64,000 bases of DNA from Rebecca billardiae RCC1528 (lineage: Eukaryota; Haptophyta). The notes beneath the pieces were generated by a model. It saw only the letters and a list, made by a program, of their open reading frames with translations, had not been told where the DNA came from and did no database searches. A program made the position numbers and the translations under genes. Each line of letters begins with the position of its first letter. Within the stretch, counting starts at the first letter, position 1. The stretch is taken from positions 2,108,001 to 2,172,000 of the forward strand of contig OZ251229.1 of the NCBI GenBank assembly GCA_965240325.2. The letters are read 5' to 3'. Shown in pieces: positions 52,476 to 61,461 of the stretch.

Positions 52476-53271
52476 TACGACGACGCTAAGAGACGACTAC
52501 TGTACGATCGCAGAGACTCACTTCCACGGTTGCCTGAAATCGGTAATATATAATTAAACGTAGTAGTTATTTTCCGCCGAGTAGACCGATATCACATCAG
52601 ACTCACTGAGCCAGCTACGGCTATAAATAACCGCGTACTCAGACCCGAGGCTCCGGCTCCGGTCCGCACCCCCCCCCCGAGCTCCGTTACGTCTTCACGG
52701 TCTTGGCCCCGAGCCGAAGTCAACCAAGCGGACCATGCAGCAGAGTCCCTTGACCCTTCCCGCGGCTTCCCGGGCTTGAGGGCGTCCGAGGCTTCCGACG
52801 GCCCCGATTGCTGATGACTTCATAGTTCATTCGTCAACGAGAAATAATGTCGCATGCGACCACCTCCCAATAGGTTCAGACTCTATTTTAATATATAATT
52901 ACCCGTCCCTTACTCAGATTTCAACACAGTCCGGGAGCGTTCCGGACACCTGTATACATATGCGAAAACGATACCCGGAGGCCGGACTGGGTATTGAGTT
53001 AAAATACTTAAATCAGCCGAAAATAGAATCTGAACCTATTCAGGCCAGGTGTGCGGAGCCCTGGGCCTGATTAGATCCATCTGGCCGTAAAGTATCGTCC
53101 AAGGGACCGCCTGGGGAGGGCTAGGAGCTATTGTAGATCATCAGAGGCGGCGATCCCGCCGATTGCAGTGTCAAGATATCATGTAGTAACGCTCCAGTGA
53201 CCGTCGGACTGGGGGGGGGGGACCGAAGCCGGAGCCACGTTATGCATCAAGAGTGAGGCGCGGTCCGAGCG
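52476..53271. other. Gene-free convergent spacer
   Basis: No gene seen. Low-GC at 52530-52630 and 52850-53000, with poly-C and poly-G runs near 52670 and 53211. Probable 3' regions of the flanking convergent genes. Confidence 0.5.
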
Positions 53272-53931
53272 CTAGAAGTACTCGGGGGCGATCAGACGGA
53301 GGAAGCACACGCCCGCAATCACCCCTGGCGCCGAGTAGAGCACGTGCTTGGCCGCGGATGGCGGCGCAGCATTGTAGAGGGCAGCGAGCGTGCAGCCGGC
53401 GGCAAGGAAGTATACCCTCAGCCGCGACGGTGGCGACAGGCCGGCAAGCATGTGGGGTTGGGAGCCGACAAACAGGCACCAATTCCCCACATTTGCGAGC
53501 ACGTGCAGCGCTATGTGGCATCGCACCGCGGCCTTCACACGGCCGCCAAGGCAGCAGCCGGTGTAGTAGCTGGCAATGCCCGCGCCGGTGAAGAACCAGT
53601 AGCCCACGAGCCACTCGGCGCGCATGGCGAACGCGTTCCACATGCAGACCGCGGCAGACACGTGCACGCAGCTGATGTCCAGCACGCGTCGGAGCCCGGG
53701 GCCTGGCCGGCGCCAATAGTTGAGGCTGGTGGCCCACACCAGGAAGGGCATCGGCGCGAGGTGAAACGTGCGGCACGCGAGCGCCATGAAGAAGGACACC
53801 AGGCAGAGCCAGGAGACCCGCCAGATTTTCAGGGCATGCTCCGCGGGAAACACTTGACTACGCCCATCGCCACTGGGCTTCCCCTTGACCAATCCGAACG
53901 CCGACATGGAGGGGTTCGGCGCGCGGCACAT
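53272..53931 (-). CDS. Multispanning membrane protein of unknown family
   Basis: 219 aa from ATG 53931 (MCRAPNPSM), or 211 aa from the internal ATG 53907 (MSAFGLVKG). About six to seven hydrophobic helices are visible: VSWLCLVSFFMALACRTF, APMPFLVWATSL, CVHVSAAVCMWNAF, WLVGYWFFTGAGIASYYTG, ALHVLANVGNWCLFVG, LRVYFLAAGCTLAALYN and VIAGVCFLRLI. YW(R)RPGPGLRRVLDISCVH in the first loop looks like a conserved signature. I do not recognise the family; the regular hydrophobic pattern and clean stop support a real gene. Confidence 0.65.
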   Translation of the reverse strand: MCRAPNPSMSAFGLVKGKPSGDGRSQVFPAEHALKIWRVSWLCLVSFFMALACRTFHLAPMPFLVWATSLNYWRRPGPGLRRVLDISCVHVSAAVCMWNAFAMRAEWLVGYWFFTGAGIASYYTGCCLGGRVKAAVRCHIALHVLANVGNWCLFVGSQPHMLAGLSPPSRLRVYFLAAGCTLAALYNAAPPSAAKHVLYSAPGVIAGVCFLRLIAPEYF

Positions 53932-54483
53932 CACGTCCTGCTCGTGAGACGCGGGATCGGGACCCTCCCGACCAGCTCGCGCCGGCGTCTTCCAACTGGT
54001 ATTTCGTAAGCCCCTTGTTCCAACTGCTGCCGGCTTCCGCGCGCTGGTCCGGGGGGGGGGGCGCCGGGGGGGGGGCGTTCCGGCGGTTGGAGGTTGGTGC
54101 TGTACAACCTGAAACCCGCAGAGCTTTGCCGGGTACTGTACTGTCACGCCTTAACCAAGTGTGCACGTTAAAACATAGTAAACTGTACAGTTTACGAAGA
54201 ATAAGAGACGCACACAGCTCAGGCAGGCGAGATCAGCCGAGGGTCCGAGACCTCCTGATCGACCACGGCGCTGTGCACGACGGTGCCAGTGGACGTGACG
54301 TCGTACCGGCACGCTGGAGCAACTACAGTACCGGGCCTCTGCCCTCACCAACTTGAGGACTCGCCGCTCAAGCCGCAGTCTTCTCCGCCTGATGTTGAGC
54401 GGCCTCGCCGTCGTGCCTGCCCGCGCCGCATGCCCCTGACCCGAGGCCCGGGCTGAGGTGCCCCACGCAGTCTCTGCTACCCG
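53932..54483. other. Spacer with poly-G runs and dispersed repeat
   Basis: It contains two long G runs (~54051-54077) and copy 3 of the 46-bp repeat. The palindrome GTAAACTGTACAGTTTAC spans the repeat's left edge. No gene is seen. This is upstream of the membrane-protein gene and downstream of the kinase. Confidence 0.45.
54187..54232 (+). repeat. Dispersed 46-bp repeat, copy 3
   Basis: Differs from copy 1 at one position (TTTACG for TTTACT). It is preceded by GCACGTTAAAACATAGTAAA, a motif also present near 17646 without the rest of the repeat. Same orientation as the other two copies. Confidence 0.75.
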
Positions 54484-55545
54484 TCACGTGCGCACGCCGC
54501 GTGCGCGTGCCGCGCCAGCTGGGGTGCCGACCACTTCGCGCATCCACTTGGCGATGGCGTTCTTGATGATGGGCACGTTGAGCACGTCGATGAGGGTCGG
54601 ACGCTCGCTCGGGTCGTGCGTAAGCAGTGCGTGCGCGAGCTCGCGCAGCTCAGTCGAGAAGCATGCAGGCAGCTCGCTCGCAAGGCGGCCTTGCTCGATG
54701 CGCAGGTAGAGCTGCGCCACGTTGGGTGCCTTGAACGCGTAGTCGAGCGTGAGCATCTCGACGAGCACGCAGCCCAACGCCCACACGTCGCAAGCATATC
54801 CGTACGGCTCGCCGCGCAGAATCTCCGGCGCCATGTAGAGCGGTGTGCCGGTGGTAGTGTGCGCCATGCCGTCGTCGGAGTTCATCATGAGCTTGGAGAC
54901 GCCGAGGTCGCCGATCTTGATGCAGCCGCTCGGCGTGAGGAACACGTTGCATGTCTTCAGGTCGCGGTGCAGGATGCCGAGGGAGTGCAGGTGGATGAGG
55001 CCGAGCGCGAGCTGGCCGACCCAGAGCACGATGTTACCCTCGGCGAGGCGCTTGCTTGAGCTGCGCGCCTCGCGGATCTGATTCGTCAGCGTCCCGCCTG
55101 GCGCGTAGTCCATCACGATGCACAGCGTGAGCATCAGCTCACCGTCGCGCGCGAGCGTGAGCACTTCGGCCGCTGAGGCAGGGCATGACCCCGTGTCCGC
55201 GTCGCCGCTTGCGCCGGTCCCCGGTGAGACGACGCGAAAGGTGCGCGGCGGCTCGGTTGACCGTGGGTCCACACTTTGCGCCCGGAGCCACGCCTCGTGG
55301 AAGCGCACGACGTTGCCGTGGTTGACAGCGAGCGCGAGGTGGACCACTTCCGAGCATGCTCGCTCGAGGTCGCGCTCGCTCGTGCCGATGCAGTTGCTCT
55401 CCTTGAGGACGAGGCGGACGCCGTCGGCGCAGCGCTCAATGACGGAGACGCTGCCTTGGGCACCCGCCCCGAGCGCGCGCCGGAATGCGTAGCGCTCACC
55501 CGGGTCCGTCGCGAGCTCCGCGAACGTGGTGGGCGCGGCTTGCAT
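54484..55545 (-). CDS. NEK-like serine/threonine protein kinase
   Basis: Single exon, 353 aa, starting MQAAPTTFAEL. The kinase domain is nearly the whole protein: glycine loop GAGAQGSVSV, VAIK-type Lys in LVLKES, hinge MDYAPGGTL, catalytic HRDLKTCNVFL, metal motif DLG (rather than DFG, as in NEK6/7), activation segment GTPLYMAPEIL and DVWALGCVLVEML. There is a ~40-residue insert between beta-strands 3 and 5 (around PRSTEPPRTF), typical of loop variation. The HRDLK-x2-N and MDYAPGGTL pattern fits the NEK family, many members of which act in cilia or mitosis. It is head-to-head with the COMM-domain gene, 131 bp between start codons. Confidence 0.9.
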   Translation of the reverse strand: MQAAPTTFAELATDPGERYAFRRALGAGAQGSVSVIERCADGVRLVLKESNCIGTSERDLERACSEVVHLALAVNHGNVVRFHEAWLRAQSVDPRSTEPPRTFRVVSPGTGASGDADTGSCPASAAEVLTLARDGELMLTLCIVMDYAPGGTLTNQIREARSSSKRLAEGNIVLWVGQLALGLIHLHSLGILHRDLKTCNVFLTPSGCIKIGDLGVSKLMMNSDDGMAHTTTGTPLYMAPEILRGEPYGYACDVWALGCVLVEMLTLDYAFKAPNVAQLYLRIEQGRLASELPACFSTELRELAHALLTHDPSERPTLIDVLNVPIIKNAIAKWMREVVGTPAGAARARGVRT

Positions 55546-55676
55546 GGTTGGCTTGCGTTTGCTCAGTTTGTGGTTCGCGCCTTTATGAATCCTGTCCGTG
55601 TGGTTCCTTCCGTAGGCCATTCTCCGGACTTTGTCACCTTGTTGGTGGAAGTCCGGCGCTCCGCACGAATCGCACG
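55546..55676. promoter_or_regulatory. Divergent promoter, NEK-like / COMM-domain
   Basis: 131 bp separate the two ATGs. TTTATGAATCC near 55581 is the only TATA-like patch. Inferred from gene positions. Confidence 0.5.
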
Positions 55677-56261
55677 ATGGTGGATGCCAATGACAGCGTC
55701 TACACCTCGGCCACAAACGATGTCCTCGCTGCCGGCTTGTTGCACACGGTCGCTGTGCAGTGCCTGCAGGCTGTGACCCAACGTTGCGTGAGCCCGAGTG
55801 GCGAGGAGCTGCTCGATCGCTGGACGGACCCGCACATCTCACGCGCATCGAAGCGAAGGCGGCTGAACTTGTGCATCGCATTCGTCACGAGAGAGTACCT
55901 CGCTGCAGCAGGTGGCGGCGGTATTTCGCGCCAGGCGTCCACAATAGTTGAGCGGCTCGAATATCGGTGCCTCCTTTTGCCTGAAGCTCTCACGGAGCTC
56001 GCGCGAGTCTGGGAGAGCCGCCTTCCTGAACATTTCGAGTCACCTGCGCTCACCACGCGCTACGTCGGCGCACAGTGGCGGATAGGTGTGCCGCTCGCAT
56101 CCAGCGAGCCAGCAGAAATCGGCGAGCCAATGGTCACCATTGCATTGCACACACGAGATTTCCTCGGCCAGGCAGCAGACACGCGTTTCCTCGAGCTCTC
56201 GATTGGCGAGATTAAGGCGCTCACGCGTGCCGTGCGTGCAGCATCCATCGACATCGGCTGA
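55677..56261 (+). CDS. COMM-domain protein (COMMD family)
   Basis: Single exon, 194 aa, the usual COMMD size. The N-terminal ~110 residues are helical (ATNDVLAAGLLHTVAVQCLQ; LLPEALTELARVWESRLPE). The C-terminal ~70 residues match the COMM domain: YVGAQWRIGVPLASSE, then PMVTIALHTRD, and FLELSIGEIKALTRAVRAA. COMMD proteins assemble with CCDC22/CCDC93 into the Commander complex for endosomal recycling. Which of the ten COMMD paralogues it represents cannot be told by eye. It diverges from the NEK-like kinase. Confidence 0.8.
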   Translation: MVDANDSVYTSATNDVLAAGLLHTVAVQCLQAVTQRCVSPSGEELLDRWTDPHISRASKRRRLNLCIAFVTREYLAAAGGGGISRQASTIVERLEYRCLLLPEALTELARVWESRLPEHFESPALTTRYVGAQWRIGVPLASSEPAEIGEPMVTIALHTRDFLGQAADTRFLELSIGEIKALTRAVRAASIDIG

Positions 56262-57084
56262 CGATTCAGTGGTTACAACCGAACGTACTGTTGCATTCAA
56301 ACCTGGAGCCTCATCGGAGTGATGCACAGTGATGATGCCATGATCTGACAGCATCATGACAAACACTTTTTCAAACGGCAGACGACTACACTCCGCCGAC
56401 TGTGAACATTGCCTCCAGGGGCCTTGGCCTTGGGCTTGATCAGTTGATACTTGATGCGGGCCGCCCCGCGCGGGCCGCGCGGCCCGCTCGGGCTGCGCCT
56501 GATTCTCATGGTCAATTCATATTTCATGCCACGGTCCGGGGCTTAGGAGTTACAGTAGGAGATTCAGATTGATGACGTTCCGCGTCTCCCACTCTTAAAG
56601 CCGAAGGCGGGGCGCGGCGGGACGCCGCGGCCAGGCTGGCACGGCGGAATCGGCCCGTATCGGCCTCGGGCGGCAGCAAGCGGAGCGGCCTCCGCCGAAC
56701 CCGCGGCCGCGCGGCACTCCGCTGTCACTCCGCCACAGCGAGTGAGCGTCATAAGAGCGTCCGCACCGCCCGTACGCCTACGGCTACGGCCCGCCGGCCC
56801 GGCCGCGTCGAACTGGCACTGGGTGACTGGCAACTAGTGCGGCAGCAGGCAGATCGTGTCGTAAGTATCGACAGACGACACGGCCACGGGCATAACTACA
56901 CACTAAACAGTAAACACAGCCACCGTACCAGGCCAAACACAGGCTGTCACGGAACAGCGCGGCCGGACCGCGCGTGATGACTCGCCGCCGCGGACCGTCA
57001 GCGTGAGCCGTCCGTGGCCCGCGTGAGCGCGGGCGACTCAGCCTGCCGACCCAGAACATACGTATTGCAGTCTCATTATGATTG
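56262..57084. other. Gene-free spacer before repeat element
   Basis: No gene seen. It has a compact GC palindrome-like CCCGCGCGGGCCGCGCGGCC near 56464 and otherwise mixed composition. Confidence 0.45.
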
Positions 57085-58756
57085 ATGGCGCACGGCCCCC
57101 CCGAAAGGTCTGAGCGTGAGCGAAAGCCGGGGGGGGCGGCGCACGTGCTCCGCAAAATCAAAAAAGAGGATGCGCGCAGGATTTGGGGGGATTTTTGTAG
57201 GTGGATTTAGTTAGGTGTGAAACCGAGCATTTGAGTCCATTTCGCTGCTCATGATTGCGTTTGTACTGCTCCTTAATCCTTGGATAGTAAGTAATAGAAG
57301 AAATCGGAAGCAAATAGGACGAAGTCATCTGTTATTGGCTTCTTGGCCCAATGCGGGTGGGATTCGAAATCTTTATCTGCGAGGATTAAGAGCTCTCTGA
57401 TGAAAGAAGTGTAGTGAGTGTGTCCTAGACAGCCTGAGCGGAAGGGCAATTATTGCGATTGTCATTCAAGATTCCTCACCCCTTATTGCAAACTGATTCC
57501 GAAGCCAATGCGGGTGTGATCGAAAATAAGACTACCAGCATAAGTCGCGTGACGATTCAGATCGCGAGGCGTCATGTTCCGTCGACGGTGCCGCCGTGCG
57601 CACGTGCCGCCCCGTGCGCGCGCGCGGCGGCGTGGCGCGCGGCCGAGCGCCGGGGAGCCTGGGCGGCGGCAGGCGCGCGGCGGGGCATGCGCTGCCCGAG
57701 AAGCTGGCGCACTCGCCCAGCGCCGCCGCGCACACCGCCGCCGACCTCGCGCGCACGCCCTCCGTCAACTCCTCGGCGTCCCGTCAGTCAGCGCAGGGGC
57801 GGAGCCGGAGGGCGCTAACCGGTCGGCGCACAGTGCCGCCGTCGCGGCGACGACGGCGACGACGGCGGCGCACGCGGGCGGCAGACGCTGTGCGAGCGCG
57901 CCACCGCCGACGCCGTCGCGCCGCCGCTGCCCTTGCCGCACCGTGCCGCCGTCGCAGACGGCAGACGGGCCGCGCCGCCGTTGGTCAACGCGCGCGCACG
58001 CGCTGCCACGGCCGCCGCACCGCCGCCGTCGAGATTCAAGATCGGCGCGGGCGTACGCTGCGGCTCGCGCAACGCGCCGCCGCCGCCGCCGCCGCTCCTC
58101 CCGCCCCCGTCCGCCCTCCCGCCCGTCCCGCGCCTCGACGGCGCGCGCCTCCAAAATGTGTCGGCACCACCGTGCTCCGCGCCCTCGTGGCAGACGGCGG
58201 CGCACGCGGGGCTGCTGCCGTGTGGGCGACGGCGCGCGGCGCGCGACCCGACGTACGCGGCGGCGCTCGGCCGCACGCTCGAGGGGCCGCTGTGCGCGCT
58301 CGCCGCGCCGCCGCTGCCCGCCGCCGCCGCAAGCCGCAAGTCGCTCGCGCGCCGCGGCCGCGGCCGTGAGGCGGGCGGGAGGTGGCGGCTCGGCGCGCGC
58401 TGCGGAGGCGCCGCTGCTGCCGCTGCGCGCGGCGCAGCGGCTTCTCGCGTAGTGGTCGGGCGCGGCGCTGAGTGGCTGCTCTGCGCGCAGCGCGGCTGCG
58501 CACACAACGCGCGTGCGAGCTCGCGTGCACCCCCGGCGCCGCCCGGCCCGGCTGTCGGACTCGCCAGTGACTCGGCTGCATTCGGCGCATGGCACCGTCC
58601 GACCGTCCGACCGTGTCGTCACAAGCCGGCTGCTGCTCACATTCACAAGCTGCGTGATTCGTGACGAATAAGACAGACGAACGCGACAACTAGCCACTAT
58701 AGGGCCGTGCGCCGTCAACTTCGTTGTTCACTACCCGAAGATCGGCGTAGCCGATC
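57085..58756 (+). mobile_element. Candidate non-autonomous element, family 2, copy B
   Basis: Same start (ATGGCGCACGG), 5' hairpin and conserved AT-richer module (to ~57330) as copy A. A shorter middle follows, then a GC-rich centre from ~57570 that includes segments homologous to copy A's centre (for example GGAGGCGCCGCTGCTGCCGC near 58402). The same 3' module ends in GATCGGC-GTA-GCCGATC (58740-58756) followed by ATATATATG. It carries an extra ~65 bp (58635-58700) before the 3' module that copy A lacks. Direct orientation relative to copy A, 9.5 kb apart. Confidence 0.65.
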
Positions 58757-58897
58757 ATATATATGCCCGGCGTTTGATCGTCGTCATCTATCACGCGAGT
58801 GTTCATTCCAATTCATTCGTTCATTCAAATGGTCATACAGCATACATCCGATTGATTGCGCACGCGCCGTCGCACGCTCAACCCGTCACGGCAACGC

Positions 58898-59515
58898 TTA
58901 GTTGAACGGCACCGGCGAGCCGAGGAGCGAGTTGATGATGTACGGGTTGCCGTCAAGCTTCTCGTGCACCATCAGCGCGAGGATGCCCATCTGCGCCGCG
59001 CGGCCGTTGTTCAGCTCGATCGCGCGCTTCTGCAGCTTGGTCTCCTCGTCGAACGAGTCCCAGCCGAAGTCGAGCGCGCCGTTGCGGAAGTCGCCGACGA
59101 ACTCGCCGTCACCGAGGTCCTTCATGACCGCGAGCTCGAGGAAGCCAACGAACGCGAAGATCTGCGCGAGGCCAGCCGCCGGCACGACCGAGAGCGCCGC
59201 CAGGCCGTTGGGCACGTCAGCGAACGGCAGGCCGTACGCGAGCTCGCCCGGGAGGCGGATGCCGGCCGACGTCACGACGTGGCCGAGCACGGCGAGCATG
59301 CAGATGCGGCCGTGCTTGATCTCGACGAAGCGGAGGCGGTCGAAGCGCTCCTGGTCCGCGCCGTCGAGCAGGTTCAGCGGATCGATGAAGCCGAGGGGCG
59401 GCTGCGCGCCGAGCTCCGACTCGAAGCCCATCGACACCGCCGCGCGCGACGCCGACGGCGCGCGCATCGCCGGGCCGTTGAAGGCGAGAGCAGAGACGAG
59501 GATCTGGGCGAACAT
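58898..59515 (-). CDS. Fucoxanthin-chlorophyll a/c light-harvesting protein, copy 1
   Basis: Single exon, 205 aa. The leader MFAQILVSALAFNGPAMR has a signal-like hydrophobic segment ending ALAF, then a Ser/Ala/Arg-rich transit stretch to SRAAVSM, as in bipartite leaders of secondary-plastid algae. The three LHC helices are present: helix 1 with FVEIKHGRICMLAVLGHVV (Glu/His/Arg chlorophyll and salt-bridge residues), helix 2 AGLAQIFAFVGFLELAV, and helix 3 with AIELNNGRAAQMGILALMV. It binds chlorophyll a/c and fucoxanthin in the thylakoid membrane. The protein is identical to copy 2 (60043-60660), divergently transcribed, with 527 bp between start codons. Confidence 0.95.
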   Translation of the reverse strand: MFAQILVSALAFNGPAMRAPSASRAAVSMGFESELGAQPPLGFIDPLNLLDGADQERFDRLRFVEIKHGRICMLAVLGHVVTSAGIRLPGELAYGLPFADVPNGLAALSVVPAAGLAQIFAFVGFLELAVMKDLGDGEFVGDFRNGALDFGWDSFDEETKLQKRAIELNNGRAAQMGILALMVHEKLDGNPYIINSLLGSPVPFN

Positions 59516-60042
59516 GATGACTGCGGACGATGGAGAGAGCACGCACGCGCACACGCGGTCAGCGCCGATGCGGGGGGAGGCGCGCGTGCGGCGCGCGCGG
59601 GTCGGCGTTCGCCGACGCGGCGCACACCTAACCGAACGAGTGAAGGTTGGGCGTGAATGCGACAGCGCTAATTTAAGTTTTGATGTTATGGTTGCGAGAT
59701 GCGGCGCCCGCTTCGATTCTCCCACGCGATTGGCCCGTTCGACCCTCGCCAGCCTGAAACAAGATGCGGCTCTACGACAGAAATTACGTTGTGGAGAATC
59801 TTTGTCGAGATGCTCCTGATTCCCAGGACCAGCCCGCGCGTTACCCGCCCGGTGCCCAAAGATTATCGGCGGGCCAAATTACGACAATAGAGCCGCTTGC
59901 AACGCAACCTTCACTCGTTCGGTCAGCTAGGTGTGCGCCGCGTCGGCGAACGCCGACCCGCGCGCGCCGCACGCGCGCCTCCCCCCGCATCGGCGCTGAC
60001 CGCGTGTGCGCGTGCGTGCTCTCTCCATCGTCCGCAGTCATC
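59516..60042. promoter_or_regulatory. Shared divergent LHC promoter region
   Basis: The outer ~130 bp on each side are identical inverted copies. They include the perfect palindrome GTCGGCG-AA-CGCCGAC, at 59942-59957 and its mirror near 59608-59623. The central 255 bp (59650-59904) are unique and less GC-rich. The palindrome is a candidate light-response element or leader hairpin; this is inferred from position only. Confidence 0.55.
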
Positions 60043-60660
60043 ATGTTCGCCCAGATCCTCGTCTCTGCTCTCGCCTTCAACGGCCCGGCGATGCGCGCGC
60101 CGTCGGCGTCGCGCGCGGCGGTGTCGATGGGCTTCGAGTCGGAGCTCGGCGCGCAGCCGCCCCTCGGCTTCATCGATCCGCTGAACCTGCTCGACGGCGC
60201 GGACCAGGAGCGCTTCGACCGCCTCCGCTTCGTCGAGATCAAGCACGGCCGCATCTGCATGCTCGCCGTGCTCGGCCACGTCGTGACGTCGGCCGGCATC
60301 CGCCTCCCGGGCGAGCTCGCGTACGGCCTGCCGTTCGCTGACGTGCCCAACGGCCTGGCGGCGCTCTCGGTCGTGCCGGCGGCTGGCCTCGCGCAGATCT
60401 TCGCGTTCGTTGGCTTCCTCGAGCTCGCGGTCATGAAGGACCTCGGTGACGGCGAGTTCGTCGGCGACTTCCGCAACGGCGCGCTCGACTTCGGCTGGGA
60501 CTCGTTCGACGAGGAGACCAAGCTGCAGAAGCGCGCGATCGAGCTGAACAACGGCCGCGCGGCGCAGATGGGCATCCTCGCGCTGATGGTGCACGAGAAG
60601 CTTGACGGCAACCCGTACATCATCAACTCGCTCCTCGGCTCGCCGGTGCCGTTCAACTAA
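60043..60660 (+). CDS. Fucoxanthin-chlorophyll a/c light-harvesting protein, copy 2
   Basis: Single exon, 205 aa, identical in amino-acid sequence to copy 1, with the same leader, same three helices and same ends (SLLGSPVPFN). Nucleotide identity extends into 5' and 3' flanks, so both copies should be expressed alike. No decay is seen in either copy. See copy 1 for domain details. Confidence 0.95.
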   Translation: MFAQILVSALAFNGPAMRAPSASRAAVSMGFESELGAQPPLGFIDPLNLLDGADQERFDRLRFVEIKHGRICMLAVLGHVVTSAGIRLPGELAYGLPFADVPNGLAALSVVPAAGLAQIFAFVGFLELAVMKDLGDGEFVGDFRNGALDFGWDSFDEETKLQKRAIELNNGRAAQMGILALMVHEKLDGNPYIINSLLGSPVPFN

Positions 60661-60756
60661 GCGTTGCCGTGACGGGTTGAGCGTGCGACGGCGCGTGCGC
60701 AATCAATCGGATGTATGCTGTATGACCATTTGAATGAACGAATGAATTGGAATGAA

Positions 60757-61461
<705 letters not shown>

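Larger units (their letters stand above)
58802..60756. repeat. ~850-bp inverted repeat carrying two LHC genes
   Basis: Left arm 58802-59649 and right arm 59905-60756 are reverse complements with almost no differences that I can see, apart from a 4-bp indel (GCTG) near 59632/59930. A 255-bp unique spacer lies between. The arms contain the complete coding sequence, ~130 bp of upstream sequence and ~95 bp downstream of each LHC gene. Arms this similar imply a recent duplication or ongoing gene conversion. Confidence 0.92.

Noticed and set aside
57390-57430. Hammerhead ribozyme (CTGATGA followed by GAAA-like bases)
   Set aside because: The CTGATGA is absent from the matching position in the other copy, and the helices around it do not pair.
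58856-59656. Second long frame opposite each LHC gene, identical in both copies
   Set aside because: Its identity between copies follows from the inverted repeat itself. The LHC frame explains the locus.
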